This document shows, one piece after another, positions 32,866-44,914 of a stretch of 64,000 bases of DNA. The DNA is taken from positions 88,310,966 through 88,374,965 of the forward strand of contig NC_092087.1 of the NCBI RefSeq assembly GCF_045679555.1. The letters run 5' to 3'. Under the pieces are notes generated by a model. The model did not search any database, was not told where the DNA came from, and saw only the letters and a program-made list of their open reading frames with translations. Numbering within the stretch: the first letter of the stretch is position 1; each line of letters opens with the position of its first letter. The position numbers and the translations under genes are program-made. Source of the stretch: Salvelinus alpinus (Eukaryota; Chordata; Actinopteri; Salmoniformes; Salmonidae).

Positions 32866-33888
32866 TGGCCCGAGGTTGATAACCCGAGGTTGATGGCCCG
32901 AGGTTGATGGCCCGAGGTTGATGGCCCGAGGTTGATGGCCCGAGGTTGATGGCCTGAGGTTGATGGCCCGAGGTTGATGGCCTGAGGTTGATAGCCCGAG
33001 GTTGATAGTTGATGGCCCGAGGTTGAAGGCCCGAGGTTGATGGCCCGAGGTTGATGGCCCGAGGTTGATGGCCCGAGGTTGATGGCCCGAGGTTGATGGC
33101 CAGAGGTTGATAGTTGATGGCACGAGGTTGATGGCCCGAGGTTGATGGCCCGAGGTTGATGGCCCAAGGTTGATAGTTGATGGCACGAGGTTGATGGCCC
33201 GAGGTTGATGGCCCAAGGTTGATAGCCCGAGGTTGATAGTTGATGGCCCGAGGTTGATGGCCCGAGGTTGATGGCCCGAGGTTGATGGCCCGAGGTTGAT
33301 GGCCTGAGGTTGATAGCCAGAGGTTGATAGTTGATGGCCCGAGGTTGATGGCCCGAGGTTGATGGCCCGAGGTTGATGGCCCGAGGTTGATGGCCCGAGG
33401 TTGATGGCCCGAGGTTGATGGCCTGAGGTTGATAGTTGATGGCCCGAGGTTGATAGCCCGAGGTTGATAGTTGATGGCCTGAGGTTGATGGCCCGAGGTT
33501 GATGGCCCGAGGTTGATGGCCCGAGGTTGATGGCCCGAGGTTGATAGTTGATGGCCCGAGGTTGATGGCCCGAGGTTGATGGCCCAAGGTTGATAGTTGA
33601 TAGCCCGAGGTTGATGGCCCGAGGTTGATAGCCCGAGGTTGATAGTTGTGGGCCCGAGGTTGATGGCCCGAGGTTGATAGTTGATGGCACGAGGTTGATG
33701 GCCAAAGGTTGATAGCCCGAGGTTGATAGTTGATGGCCCGAGGTTGATGGCCCGAGGTTGATGGCCCAAGGTTGATAGTTGATAGCCCGAGGTTGATGGC
33801 CCGAGGTTGATAGCCCGAGGTTGATAGTTGTGGGCCCGAGGTTGATGGCCCGAGGTTGATGGCCCGAGGTTGATGGCACGAGGGCTCA
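32866..33888. repeat. 14-bp minisatellite GGCCCGAGGTTGAT, about 65-70 copies
   Basis: Long array of GGCCCGAGGTTGAT with frequent 7-bp half units (AGTTGAT) and variants GGCCTGAG, AGCCCGAG, GGCACGAG and GGCCCAAG. There is higher-order structure of about 50-100 bp set by the half units. All three minus-strand frames stay open for about 1 kb because the unit lacks stops in them; these are not genes. Confidence 0.97.
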
Positions 33889-34194
33889 ACCGTATAACTG
33901 TGTTTTATCACAGTTCACACTATAATGTGCTCCTCCTTCCTGCAAGGTTCCACACAGCTGACTTCCTGCAGATAGTAAACTCACGGGATGTCTCACATGC
34001 TGCGGTCGCACCTAACAGATCTTAGTCATAAGACTGGGCGTATGGCTAAGTCACACAAAGACACGTTTGTATCAGGTTAGAAAAGCACTAGCATATAACG
34101 AGACTGATCTTTAAGCAGTAAAACATGGGATAGATTGACTAATTCTGTAATTTTCCACAACACTAGGGATTGATGCAACAAAGTCAACAAAATC

Positions 34195-34795
34195 ATACTT
34201 CCTGATGTAATCCACTACTCTCATACAGCCGTACCATTCTGATGTAATCCACTACTTTCATACAGCCGTACCATTCTGATGTAATCCACTACTTTCATAC
34301 AGCCGTACCATTCTGATGTAATCCACTACTCTCATACAGCCGTACCATTCTGATGTAATCCACTACTCTCATACAGCCGTACCGTTCTGATGTAATCCAC
34401 TACTTTCATACAGCCGTACCATTCTGATGTAATCCACTACTTTCATACAGCCGTACCATTCTGATGTAATCCACTACTTTCATACAGCCGTACCATTCTG
34501 ATGTAATCCACTACTCTCATACAGCCGTACCATTCTGATGTAATCCACTACTTTCATACAGCCGTACCGTTCTGATGTAATCCACTACTTTCATACAGCC
34601 GTACCATTCTGATGTAATCCACTACTCTCACAGCCGTACCGTTCTGATGTAATCCACTACTTTCATACAGCCGTACCGTTCTGATGTAATCCACTACTTT
34701 CATACAGCCGTACCATTCTGATGTAATCCACTACTTTCATACAGCCGTACCAATCTGATGTAATCCATTACTTTCATACAGCCGTACCATTCTGA
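34195..34795. repeat. 37-bp minisatellite, about 16 copies
   Basis: Unit TCTGATGTAATCCACTACTT plus TCATACAGCCGTACCAT; the copies are nearly identical, with CTTTC/CTCTC and CCATT/CCGTT variants. Intergenic. Confidence 0.97.
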
Positions 34796-34967
34796 CCCCT
34801 AACTACGTATATGGGAGGGTCTCAAGGTGTCTCTTCAGGCTAGGCCCAGTACCTCAAGTCAAACAAGTCATATTACTTTGTTATAATGCAGGAAAACTGA
34901 AATTAGTTTGACCTAATTTCTAACAGCATGTCACGTGTTCAACTAGAAGCGAAAAAAAAACATGTAC

Positions 34968-35470
34968 TCAGAGCATGCAGCTTGCAAGAATCTTAACTTT
35001 CAACCTCTCTCTGACCCAGTCTGAAATACCTACACGTTTCAAGCAAACCACCATAGTCCCTATGCCCAAAAAAGGTCACCTAAATTACTATTGTCCAGTA
35101 GCATTCACATCTATAGCCATGAAATGTTTTGAAAGGCTTGTCATGGCTCACATCAACACCATTATCCAAGACACTTTGGACCCGCTCCAATTCGGATACC
35201 ACCTCAACAGATCCACAAAGGACGCAATCTCTACTGCACGCCACACTGTCCTTTCCACCTGGACAAAAGGAACACCTACATGAGAATGCTGTTCATTGAC
35301 TACAGCTCAGCGTTCAACACCATAGTGCCCACGAAGCTCATCACTAAGCTAAGGACCCTGGGACTGAAAACCTCCCTCAACAACTGGACTTCCTGATGGG
35401 ATGTCCCCAGGTAGTGAGGGTAGGCAACAACACATCTGCCACGTTGGCCCTCAACACAGGTGCATAAAAT
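34968..35470 (+). mobile_element. LINE reverse transcriptase fragment
   Basis: The translated piece has [40 protein letters not shown] and [20 protein letters not shown], then after a break the catalytic-region [13 protein letters not shown] and [10 protein letters not shown]. These are blocks of a non-LTR reverse transcriptase of Rex/L2/CR1 type. 5' and 3' truncated and frameshifted near 35282. Confidence 0.8.
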
Positions 35471-35502
35471 TAGATTTGTAACCATGTCAATCAATACGCA
35501 TA

Positions 35503-35669
35503 GTACAGTGGAGGCTGCTGAGGGGAGGACGGCTCATTATAATAGCTGGAACAGAGCAAATGGAATGGCATCAAACCATGTATTTGATACCATTCCATTG
35601 ATTCAGCTCCAGCCATTACCACGAGCCCGTCCTCCCGAATGAAGGTGCCACCAACCTCCTGTGGCATAG
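35503..35669. mobile_element. MITE with inverted CAGTGGAGG/CCTCCTGTG ends
   Basis: Starts CAGTGGAGGCTGCTGAGGGG and ends GGTGCCACCAACCTCCTGTG; the inner parts ATGGAATGGCATCAAACCAT and GATACCATTCCATTGATTCA are inverted, as are GGAGGACGGCTC and GAGCCCGTCCTCC. A relative lies at 59231-59383. Non-autonomous DNA element; superfamily not determined. Confidence 0.7.
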
Positions 35670-37118
35670 TATACGTTGGTAACTTCCTGTTTAGTTTCAA
35701 GCTATTTTCTGACCTTTTATCTGAGGGTTTCTTCGATTTAATGTAGAATCTCTCCAATCTAACAATATACGGACGCTCCTTCAAGTGCAGTTGAATCATT
35801 TGTTATTCATTGGTCCTTATCATCACAACAAGAAAATTGATTAAGCGTCCAAAGGTGATAAGAGTATGGAAGACACGTATCCACTGTCCCCTCCCATCAG
35901 TCCAGCCAGGCAATTCATAAACTTGATCTGCACTTGGGGAAAAAGCCCCTAGACATTATTTCCCTTTGCTTCTAGCCCAGCATTTGGTTTGCAACAGTGG
36001 AGGATTGCATACGCCTTGCCGTCTGCCCCTCCGACCTCTGCAACATTGTTGCAATTTATTATTACATGCAGTAATAAGTGTGCCACCCAGTTGACAGAGC
36101 TGCCAACAGCTAATTCATGTCTGCAAGGGAGGTGGAGAGAGGAGGTAAAATAAGTGAAACTAATGTTTTGGCTAATGCATTGGATTGGAATACATAGCTA
36201 GAATAATTCACTGTATTTCCATGTGAACATATTGCAACTGTTGTGACTTCTGGCTAAGGATATTCAAGATTAATTGATCTAATTGATTTAATTAATTTGG
36301 TAGTCCTAACCAAATGAATCTAAGAGGGGTAACATTAAGGGTTTTAATATAGAGGCCACTTGAATTAACTCGATCAGTAGTCATCATTAACCAGTATAGC
36401 ATCTACTCCTCTATCAACAACAGTGTTAATCAACAGTCAATTGACTATGTTCTCATTCTGAACGGTTGTCGAGCTCTAAAACGTCCAAGAACCCAATGTC
36501 TTGCAAATTAACTCAATGCCACAAATAATTCATTCAAGGTTTTATTTACAAGGTTTTATTTACTAGACTAAATAAGTTGGAAAAATCAATAGTTAACAGA
36601 TACGATATAGAGGCAGGGTATACAAGATACAGCGCAGTTGTCTAGGGGATAATCTCCACAGGTTAATATAAATTAACCACTGTACCCAACTCAGCAAATC
36701 CACCAGTACACAGTACAAGACTGTTGAGGACGAGATGGTCTTATCAACTGAGGGAAATATGAGAGGCTCCACCAACATGCTTTCACAACCGTGAAATGAT
36801 AGTTTCATCACCCAGAAATCGCCAGTTGACCAGGCGATCAGATCACATCTGAATGTGGACAATGCAGAGACAGTATGGATCATGGGTTGGTAAATTAGAC
36901 CTGCCGTCTCACACACACACACAACGCCACTTTCATAGAATAGGAATAATGTAACAGGGAAATTCATTGTATATCGATGTTGCCTCTGTGGGATTCCGTC
37001 AGGATGGGATAAGTGCTTGAGGATGGTGGTCTCTCCCTCTGTTGGAGCGGAGGCCAGGGGGCCGGAAATAGCTCACAGCCAAAGGAGTGATACCCACATC
37101 TTCCTCTCTTGGTTATTT
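35670..37118. other. No gene seen
   Basis: About 1.45 kb of AT-rich DNA without exon-like frames, long repeats or recognisable element ends. Confidence 0.5.
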
Positions 37119-37120
37119 TA

Positions 37121-38251
37121 CTGAACAAAAATATAAATGCAACATGCAACAATTTCAAATATTTTACTGAGTTACAGTTCATATAAGGAAATCAGTCAAT
37201 TGAAATAAATAAATTGGGCCCTAATCTATGGATTTCACATGACTGGGAATAGAGATACCTTTAAAAAAAAAGGTAGGGGCCTGGATGGATGAGAAACAGT
37301 ATCTGGTGTGACCACCATTTGCCTCCTGCAGCGTGACACATCTCCTTCACATAGAGTTGATCAGGCTGTTGATTGTGGCCTGTGGAATGTTGTCCCACTA
37401 CTCTTCAATGGCTCTGCGAAGTTGCTGGTTATTGGCGGAAACTGAAACATGCTGTCAGACACGTCGATCCAGAGCATCCCAAACATGCTCAATGGGTGAC
37501 ATGTCTGAGTATGCAGGCTATGGAAGAACTGGGAAATGTTCAGCTTCCAGGAATTGTGTACAGATCTCTGCGACATAAGGCTGTGCATTAACATGCTGAA
37601 ACAGGAGGTGATGGTGACAGATGAATGGAATGACAATGGGCATCAGGATCTCATCACGGTATATCTGTGCATTATGATAAATGCAAGTGTTTTCGTTGTC
37701 CATAGCTTGCCTGCCCATATCATAACCCTACCGCCACCACGGGGCACTCTGTTCACAACGTTGACATCAGCAAACCGCTCACCCACATGATGCCACACAC
37801 GTGGTCTGAGGTTGTGAGGCTGGTTGCGCGTACTGTAAAATTCTCTAAATTGACGTTGGAGGCGGCTTATGGTAGAGAAATTAACATTACATTATTTGGC
37901 AACAGCTCTGATGGACATTTCTGCAGTCAGCATGTCGATTGCACAAGCCCTCAAAACTTGAGACATCTGTGTTGTGGGACAAAAGTGCACATTTTAGAGT
38001 GGCCTTTTATTGTCCCCAGTATAAGGTGCACCTGTGTAATGATCATGCTGTTTCATCAGCTTCTTGATAGGCCACATCTGTCAGGTGGATGGATTATCTT
38101 GGCAAAGGAGAAATGCTCACTAACAGGGATGTAACAAATTTGTGCACAACATTTGAGAGAAATAAGCTTTCTGTGCATATGAAAAATTATTGGGATCTTT
38201 TTATTTCAGCTCATGAAACATTACATGTTGCGTTTATATTTTTGTTCAGTG
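37121..38251. mobile_element. Tc1-like element, about 1.1 kb, decayed
   Basis: The left end CTGAACAAAAATATAAATGC and the right end GCGTTTATATTTTTGTTCAG are inverted; TA lies at 37119-37120 and 38252-38253. Inner sequence CATGCTCAATGGGTGACATG and CATCAGGATCTCATCACGGT belongs to a transposase region that no longer reads. Same family as 13022-13271 and 46288-46985. Confidence 0.8.
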
Positions 38252-38667
38252 TATTATCAGTCCAGGAAAGTAGGCCTAAAGTCTATTAGAGTTAATGTAA
38301 TTATTTCTCTGACCCCGCAGGATGTATTGCGAACTCACAGTGCGCTCCGCAGGGTCCTCTCTGGAAACTCTTCTGTCTGAGTAGGATACGGCTTCCTTGG
38401 TCGGTCTTTTGGTTTCCAAGGAGATTAGATCATTCGTCCAACGGGCGTGGCCTCGCCTTGGAGAACGTGATCTCATTTATGTTTAGTAAGTCCTCTAATT
38501 TATAGGGAGACTCACAGAATGCAGGCTCTAAGACGAGTGGGCTTTTTGTCACAACACAACAATATCAAGTGGAAGTGTTACAAATAAGGGACAAGTTGAT
38601 TCTCTTTTAGAAACACTTCAGAGGAACAATGAATGCTTGGTAGCTTTTACAAAACAGAGGGGTGTGT

Positions 38668-38990
38668 TTGAAATGGCATCCTATTTCCTGTATAGTGCAC
38701 TACATTTTTGTTCTGCAAAGAGAGGAAGGGAAACAGTAACATGGGGAAGGGGAAACGGTAACACCGGGGCGGGGGAAACGGTAACACGGGGCGGGGGAAA
38801 CGGTAACACGGGGCGGGGGAAACGGTAACACGGGGCGGGGGAAACGGTAACACGGGGCGGGGGAAAACAGTAACACGGGGCGGGGGAAAACAGTAACACG
38901 GGGAGGGGAAACGACACTACTTTTGATCAGAGCTGTAGGTTTATTTGGTCATAAAGTAGTGCACTATATTAGGGAATAGGGAACGCAGCT
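38668..38990. repeat. GTGCACT-type repeat interrupted by a 22-bp minisatellite
   Basis: Outer parts (ATCCTATTTCCTGTATAGTG at 38680 and TAAAGTAGTGCACTATATTA at 38954) belong to one interspersed repeat. Between them, 38735-38915, lie about seven copies of GTAACACGGGGCGGGGGAAACG. Confidence 0.85.
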
Positions 38991-39106
38991 CGGTGTCTGT
39001 ATAGTCCAGCTCCCCTAGTCACCTGAGAACCCTCTCACCTACGTGGCTGCTTACAGCTGTACTGCTTTAAGGACCCACTCTCTAGTTCCTACACTCAGAA
39101 CACTGG

Positions 39107-39212
39107 GGCTGTGTGCCAAATGGCACCCTATTCAGTGCTCTACTTTTGACCAGAATCCTATGGGCCCTAGTGCACAATTTAGAGAATAGGGTGACATTTG
39201 GGGCGTAGCCCC
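39107..39212. repeat. GTGCACT-type repeat at the end of zinc-finger gene A
   Basis: GGCACCCTATTCAGTGCTCT and TTTAGAGAATAGGGTGACAT. It lies just downstream (minus strand) of the finger stop codon; B (51278-51385) and C (60030-60180) have the same repeat in the same place, so it was present before the genes duplicated. Confidence 0.75.
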
Positions 39213-39222
39213 GAGGTTCCTC

Positions 39223-39921
39223 TCACCTGGGTTGCTGCTCACACCTGTGCCTCTTCAGGGACCCACTCTGACTGTAGCTCCTACAGCACTCCGTGCATTT
39301 GTACGGCTTCTCTCCTGTGTGGACAACCATGTGCACTTTACGGGACGCCGAAGTAATGAAGCACTTGTCACACTCGGAGCATTTGTATGGTTTCTCCCCT
39401 GTGTGTCTCCTCATGTGCTGCGCTAGATGCCCACTCTGACTGTATCTTCTACAGCACTCTGTGCATTTGTACGGCTTCTCTCCTGTGTGGACAACCATGT
39501 GCACTTTACGAGACGCCGGGGTGATGAAGCACTTGTCACACTCGGAGCATTTGTATGGTTTCTCCCCTGTGTGTTTGATTGTAACGTGGTCTTTCAATTG
39601 GTACCCCTGTTTGAACTGCTTCCCACAGTCCTGGCAAGAGAACGGCGTCTCCCCGGTGTGCTGTCGCCGGTGGATCATAAGGGTGTGCGGCCGGGCAAAG
39701 GTCATGGGACACTCTGGGCAGGACAGCGGGCGCTCGCCGGTGTGGCTCAGCCGGTGATACTTCAGACTAATGTAACGGACAAAACTCTGGCTGCACTCCG
39801 GGCACACGTACGGTTTATTCCCGCTGTGGGAAATCATGTGGCTCTTCAGGTGGTCGGAGATTTTGAAGCTTTGTCCGCACTGGGGGCAGACGTAGGGCCG
39901 CGCGTCGCTGTGGAACCGCAT
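39223..39921 (-). pseudogene. Zinc-finger gene A, detached finger array (8 C2H2 fingers)
   Basis: 232-codon open frame with eight C2H2 fingers linked by TGEKP-type linkers, from YVCPQCGQSFKISDHLKSHM to a last degenerate finger ending [11 protein letters not shown]. It matches fingers 4-11 of gene B. Compared with B and C, about 315 bases that code for the linker and fingers 1-3 are missing upstream, and the exon start is now out of frame with this array (stop at 39932-39930). The array itself has no stop and starts at an ATG that was an internal Met of finger 3, so a short protein could still be made by internal initiation. I call it a partial, probably broken gene. Confidence 0.75.
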
Positions 39922-39929
39922 GTGCCGGG

Positions 39930-42900
39930 TCAGTACAGGGGGGCATCCTTCGTCTTGATACCCAAGTGATGTGCATCTGTCCTGGGGTCGCTCTCTGTAG
40001 GTCCCCTGGTGTTACCCATCTCTGGGTCGTAGCTCTCTGGCTTCACAGAGTTCAACCAGTGTTCATCACTTCTCATTTCGATAGGCAGCTCGTCCATCTC
40101 TTGTTTCACCTGGTTTAGAATAGAATACCTTTATTTTTCTCTGAGGAAACTTACAACCAGTCAATATATCTAGTAAACATATAGCTGTAACATTCACACA
40201 CATATCTAGTAAACATATAGGTGTTATAGCATATCTCTTGTTTCACCTGGTTTAGAATAAAATAGCTTTATTTTCCCAGAGGAAACTTCAGCGATAGTAA
40301 GATACGTCAAGATATCTAGTACATTTATACAGTGCACTCGGAAAGTATTCAGACCCCTTGACTTTTCCCACATTGTTACATTAGCCTTGTTCTAAAATTG
40401 AATAAATATATATTTTTTCTCCCCCAATCTACACACAATACCCCATAATGACAAAGCAAAAAGTTTTTGCAAACATAAAAAATGTATTAAAAAATAATAA
40501 ACTGAAATATCACATTTACGTAAGTATTCAGATCCTTTACTCAGTACTTTATTGAAGCACCTTTTGAACCTTTGGCAGTGATTACAGCCTCGGGTCTTCT
40601 TGGGTATGACGCTACAAGCTTGGCACACCTGTATTTGAGGAGTTTCTCTCATTCTTCACTGCAGAACCTCTTAAGCTCTGAAAGGTTGGATGAAGTGTTG
40701 CTTCACAGTTATTTTCAGGTCTCTCCAGAGATCTTCGATTCGGTTCAAGTCAGGGCTCTGGATGGGCCACTCAAGGTCATTCAGAAACTTGTCCCGAAGC
40801 CACTCCTGTGTTGTCTTGGCTGTGTGCTTAGGGTGGTTGTCCTGTTGGAAGGTGAACCTTCACCCCAGTCTGAGGTCCTGAGTGCTCTGGAGCAGGTTTT
40901 CATCAAGGATCTCTCTGTAATTTGCTATCTTCATTATTGCCTCGATCCTGACTAGTCTCCCAGTCCCTGCCGTTGAAAAACATCCCCACAGTATGATGCT
41001 GCCACCACCATGCTTCACAGTAGGGATGGTGCCAGGTTTCCTCCAGGTGTGACACTTGGCATTCAGGCCAAAATAGTTGAATCTTGGTTTCATCAGACCA
41101 TAGAATCTTGTTTCTCATGGTCAGAGTCCTTTAGGTGCTTTTTGGCAAACTCCAAGCAGGCTGTCATGTGCCTTTTACTGAGGAGTGGCTTCCATCTGGC
41201 CACTCTACCATAAAGGCCTGGTTGGTGGAGTGCTGCAGAGACTGTTGTCCTTCTGGAAAGTTCTTCCATCTCCACAGAGGAACTCTGGAGCTCTGTCCGA
41301 GTGAACTTCGGGTTCTTGCTCAGGACTCTTGGTGGTTCCAAACTTCTTTCATTTAAAAATAGAGGCCACTGTGTTCTTGGGGATCTTCAATGCTGCAGAC
41401 ATTTTTTGGTACCCTTCCCCAGATCTGTGCCTTGACACAATCCTGTCTCGGAGCTCTACTTACAACAATTCCTTCGGCCTCATGGCTTGGTTTTATCTCT
41501 GACATGCACAGTCAACTGTGGTACCTTATATAGACAGGTATGTGCCTTTCCAAATCATGTCCAATCAATTGAATTTACCACAGGTGGACTCCAATCAAGT
41601 TGTAGAAACATCTCAAGGATGATCAATGGAAACAGGATGCACCTGGGCTCAATTTCGAGTCTCATAGCAAAGGTTCTGAATACTTATGTAAATAAGTATT
41701 TTTTATTTTTAATACATTTGTAAACATTTCTAAAAACCTGTTTTGCTTTGTCATTATGGGGTATCGTGTGTAGATTTATGATTTTTTTTTATTTAATACA
41801 TTTTAGAATGAGGCTGTAACGTCACAAAATGTGGAAAGAGTCAAGGGGTCTGAATACTTTCTGAATGAACTGTAGCTGTAACATTCACACAGACAGATCT
41901 GGTAAACATGTAGCTGCAACCTTCACACAGACATATCTGGTAAACATATAGCTGTAACCTTCACACAGACATATCTGGTAAACATAGCAGCAACCTTCAC
42001 ACAGACATATCTGGTAAACATATAGCTGTAACATTCACACAGACATATCTGGTAAACATATAGCTGCAACATTCACACAGACAGATATCTAGTAAACATA
42101 TAGCTGCAACATTCACACAGACAGATATCTAGTAAACATATAGCTGCAACATTCACACAGACAGATATCTAGTAAACATATAGCTGTAACATTCACACAG
42201 ACATATCTGGTAAACATATAGCTGCAACATTCACACAGACAGATATCTAGTAAACATATAGCTGCAACATTCACACAGACAGATATCTAGTAAACATATA
42301 GCTGTAACATTCACACAGACATATCTGGTAAACATATAGCTGCAACATTCACACAGACAGATATCTAGTAAACATATAGCTGCAACATTCACACAGACAG
42401 ATATCTAGTAAACATATAGCTGCAACATTCACACAGACAGATATCTAGTAAACATATAGCTGTAACATTCACACAGACATATCTGGTAAACATATAGCTG
42501 CAACATTCACACAGACAGATATCTAGTAAACATATAGCTGCAACATTCACACAGACAGATATCTAGTAAACATATAGCTGCAACATTCACACAGACAGAT
42601 ATCTAGTAAACATATAGCTGTAACATTCACACAGACATATCTGGTAAACATATAGCTGTAACCTTCACACAGACATATCTGGTAAACATATAGCTGCAAC
42701 ATTCACACAGACAGATATCTGGTAAACATATAGCTGCAACATTCACACAGACAGATATCTAGTAAACATATAGCTGTAACATTCACACAGACATATCTGG
42801 TAAACATATAGCTGCAACATTCACACAGACAGATATCTAGTAAACATATAGCTGTAACATTCACACAGACATATCTGGTAAACATATAGCTGCAACATTC

Positions 42901-44172
42901 ACACAGACAGATATCTAGTAAACATATAGCTGCAACATTCACACAGACAGATATCTAGTAAACATATAGCTGCAACATTCACACAGACAGATATCTAGTA
43001 AACATATAGCTGTAACATTCACACAGACATATCTGGTAAACATATAGCTGTAACATTCACACAGACATATCTAGTAAACATATAGCTGCAACATTCACAC
43101 AGACATATCTGGTAAACATATAGCTGCAACATTCACACAGACATATCTGGTAAACATATAGCTGTAACATTCACACAGACATATCTGGTAAACATATAGC
43201 TGCAACATTCACACAGACATATCTGGTAAACATATAGCTGCAACATTCACACAGACATATCTGGTAAACATATAGCTGTAACATTCACACAGACATATCT
43301 GGTAAACATATAGCTGCAACATTCACACAGACAGATACAAATGCTATAAAAGATCTCAATTACATTTCATTTAAAAGCCACAAGTTTAAACCTACCTCTT
43401 GTTTTGCTGCGTCAGGTCTCAAGATGGAGCGGGAGAGTTTGAGAATTATCTTGGGTTTATTTTTGCTTCCCTTCGGGCAGTGCTGATGTCTAGGCACTAG
43501 TGATTCCTGACTAGAAATGCTTTTGCTGTCAGCAGAGTCGTTTCCTTTTCCTGTGGATTGTTTCTTTCCTCTGCTGGTGGTGGAGTTTTTCTTCTTCTGG
43601 TTGTTCTGATTAAGTCTAGGAGCACAGAGAGACAATTGATCCTTTGTCAGTCTGTGGAGTCTCAAGATGGGTAAAGAAACAGCAGCGGACATTTTGAGTC
43701 GATTCAGGTTAACGCTATGCAGAGAATCTCCTTCCTCCATTTTGAGTTGACTCAGGTTAACGCTATGCAGAGAATCTCCTTCCTCCATTTTGAGTTGACT
43801 CAGGTTAACGCTATGCAGAGAATCTCCTTCCTCCATTTTGAGTTGACTCAGGTTAACGCTATGCAGAGAATCTCCTTCCTCCATTTTGAGTTGACTCAGG
43901 TTAACGCTATGCAGAGAATCTCCTTCCTCCATTTTGAGTTGACTCAGGTTAACGCTATGCAGAGAATCTCCTTCCTCCATTTTGAGTCGATTCAGGTTAA
44001 CGCTATGCAGAGAATCTCCTTCCTCCATTTTGAGTTGATTCAGGTTAACGCTATGCAGAGAATCTCCTTCCTCCATTTTGAGTTGATTCAGGTTAACGCT
44101 ATGCAGAGAAGCTCCTTCCTCCATTTTGAGTTGATTCAGGTTAACGCTATGCAGAGAAGCTCCTTCCTCCAT
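39930..44172 (-). CDS. Zinc-finger gene A, AT-hook exon 1 plus truncated exon 2
   Basis: Exon 1 is 44172-43396 (259 codons), ending AAACAAGAG|GTAGG; exon 2 is 40109-39930 after a TTTAAACCAG-like acceptor, phase 0. It reads [20 protein letters not shown] and stops at 39930 after KDAPLY. The product would be 318 residues without fingers. Exon 1 begins with ten 16-residue repeats ([16 protein letters not shown] type), then [17 protein letters not shown], a lysine-rich stretch and a region matching the AT hook of B and C but with [10 protein letters not shown] in place of [11 protein letters not shown]. The family is a fish C2H2 factor expanded in tandem. The deletion makes this copy likely non-functional, or at most a DNA-binding regulator without fingers. 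Name not known. Confidence 0.6.
40330..41872 (-). mobile_element. Tc1/mariner element, full length, inside the zinc-finger A intron
   Basis: The left end CAGTGCACTCGGAAAGTATT and the right end ending TCTGAATACTTTCTGAATGA-ACTG are inverted, flanked by TA at 40328-40329 and 41873-41874. The length is 1543 bp. The minus strand holds decayed transposase pieces ([33 protein letters not shown]). Several frameshifts; inactive. It sits in the minisatellite-bearing intron. Confidence 0.9.
41875..43340. repeat. 38/40-bp minisatellite, about 37 copies (zinc-finger A intron)
   Basis: Units ACATATCTGGTAAACATATA-GCTGTAACATTCACACAG (38 bp) and ACAGATATCTAGTAAACATA-TAGCTGCAACATTCACACAG (40 bp) alternate in higher-order blocks. 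The same array occupies the same intron in genes B (52650-53290) and C (61300-63235), so it predates the gene duplication. Confidence 0.95.
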
Positions 44173-44180
44173 TTTGAGTT
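43700..44180 (-). repeat. 48-bp coding repeat in exon 1 of zinc-finger gene A, 10 copies
   Basis: Unit TTGACTCAGGTTAACGCTAT-GCAGAGAATCTCCTTCCTCC-ATTTTGAG encodes 16 residues [16 protein letters not shown] on the minus strand, in frame, with A/D, N/S and Q/R variants. Gene C has two such units ([16 protein letters not shown]) and gene B only a remnant. Confidence 0.93.
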
Positions 44181-44262
44181 GATGTAGTTAACCTGGGCAG
44201 AGAAACTTGTTCTGTGAAACTACCGTCATATCAGTAAATGTTTCAAACTTCCAGGGTCTTAT

Positions 44263-44835
44263 AGCTCCAGGCTGGTGCCATGTGGGTGACTGTTATGGCT
44301 CGTCTTCTCCTTATAAAACAGCTCTAGGCTGGTGCCATGTGGTTGACTGTTATGGCTCGTCTTCTCCTTATAAAACAGCTCTAGGCTGGTGCCATGTGGT
44401 TGACTGTTATGGCTCGTCTTCTCCTTATAAAACAGCTCTAGGCTGGTGCCATGTGGGTGACTGTTATGGCTCGTCTTCTCCTTATAAAACAGCTCTAGGC
44501 TGGTGTCATGTGGGTGACTGTTATGGCTCGTCTTCTCCTTATAAAACAGCTCTAGGCTGGTGCCATGTGGGTGACTGTTATGGCTCGTCTTCTCCTTATA
44601 AGACAGCTCTAGGCTGGTGCCATGTGGTTGACTGTTATGGCTCGTCTTCTCCTTATAAGACAGCTCTAGGCTGGTGCCATGTGGGTAACTGTTATGGCTC
44701 GTCTTCTCCTTATAAGACAGCTCTAGGCTGGTGCCATGTGGTTGACTGTTATGGCTCGTCTTCTCCTTATAAGACAGCTCTAGGCTGGTGCCATGTGGAT
44801 GATTGTGATGGCTTGTCTTCTTATAAGACAGAGCT
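44263..44835. repeat. 57-bp minisatellite upstream of zinc-finger gene A, 10 copies
   Basis: Unit GCTCTAGGCTGGTGCCATGT-GGGTGACTGTTATGGCTCGT-CTTCTCCTTATAAAACA. It corresponds to the 78-bp array upstream of gene B and the start of one upstream of C. On the minus strand the far end reads CTTTTACAG|ATGGTGACCAGC, an acceptor-like junction. Confidence 0.93.
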
Positions 44836-44914
44836 GGTCACCATCTGTAAAAGGTAATGGAGAGACATGTAAGAATAAAGAAGAATATCAACTAGACAAA
44901 ATCAAATTGACAAA

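Noticed and set aside
32796-33911. Three overlapping minus-strand frames of 339-371 codons
   Set aside because: Low-complexity translation of a 14-bp repeat in all three frames; no start context, no domain, no splice signals.
41875-43340. CRISPR-like array of direct repeats
   Set aside because: The spacing is head-to-tail without unique spacers, the units vary by point changes, and the context is a vertebrate intron. It is a minisatellite; the same holds for 34195-34795 and 57365-58172.
44207-44857. 216-codon plus-strand frame of WCHVGDCYGSSSPYKTALG-type repeats
   Set aside because: Produced by the 57-bp minisatellite upstream of zinc-finger A; no transcript-like features on the plus strand.
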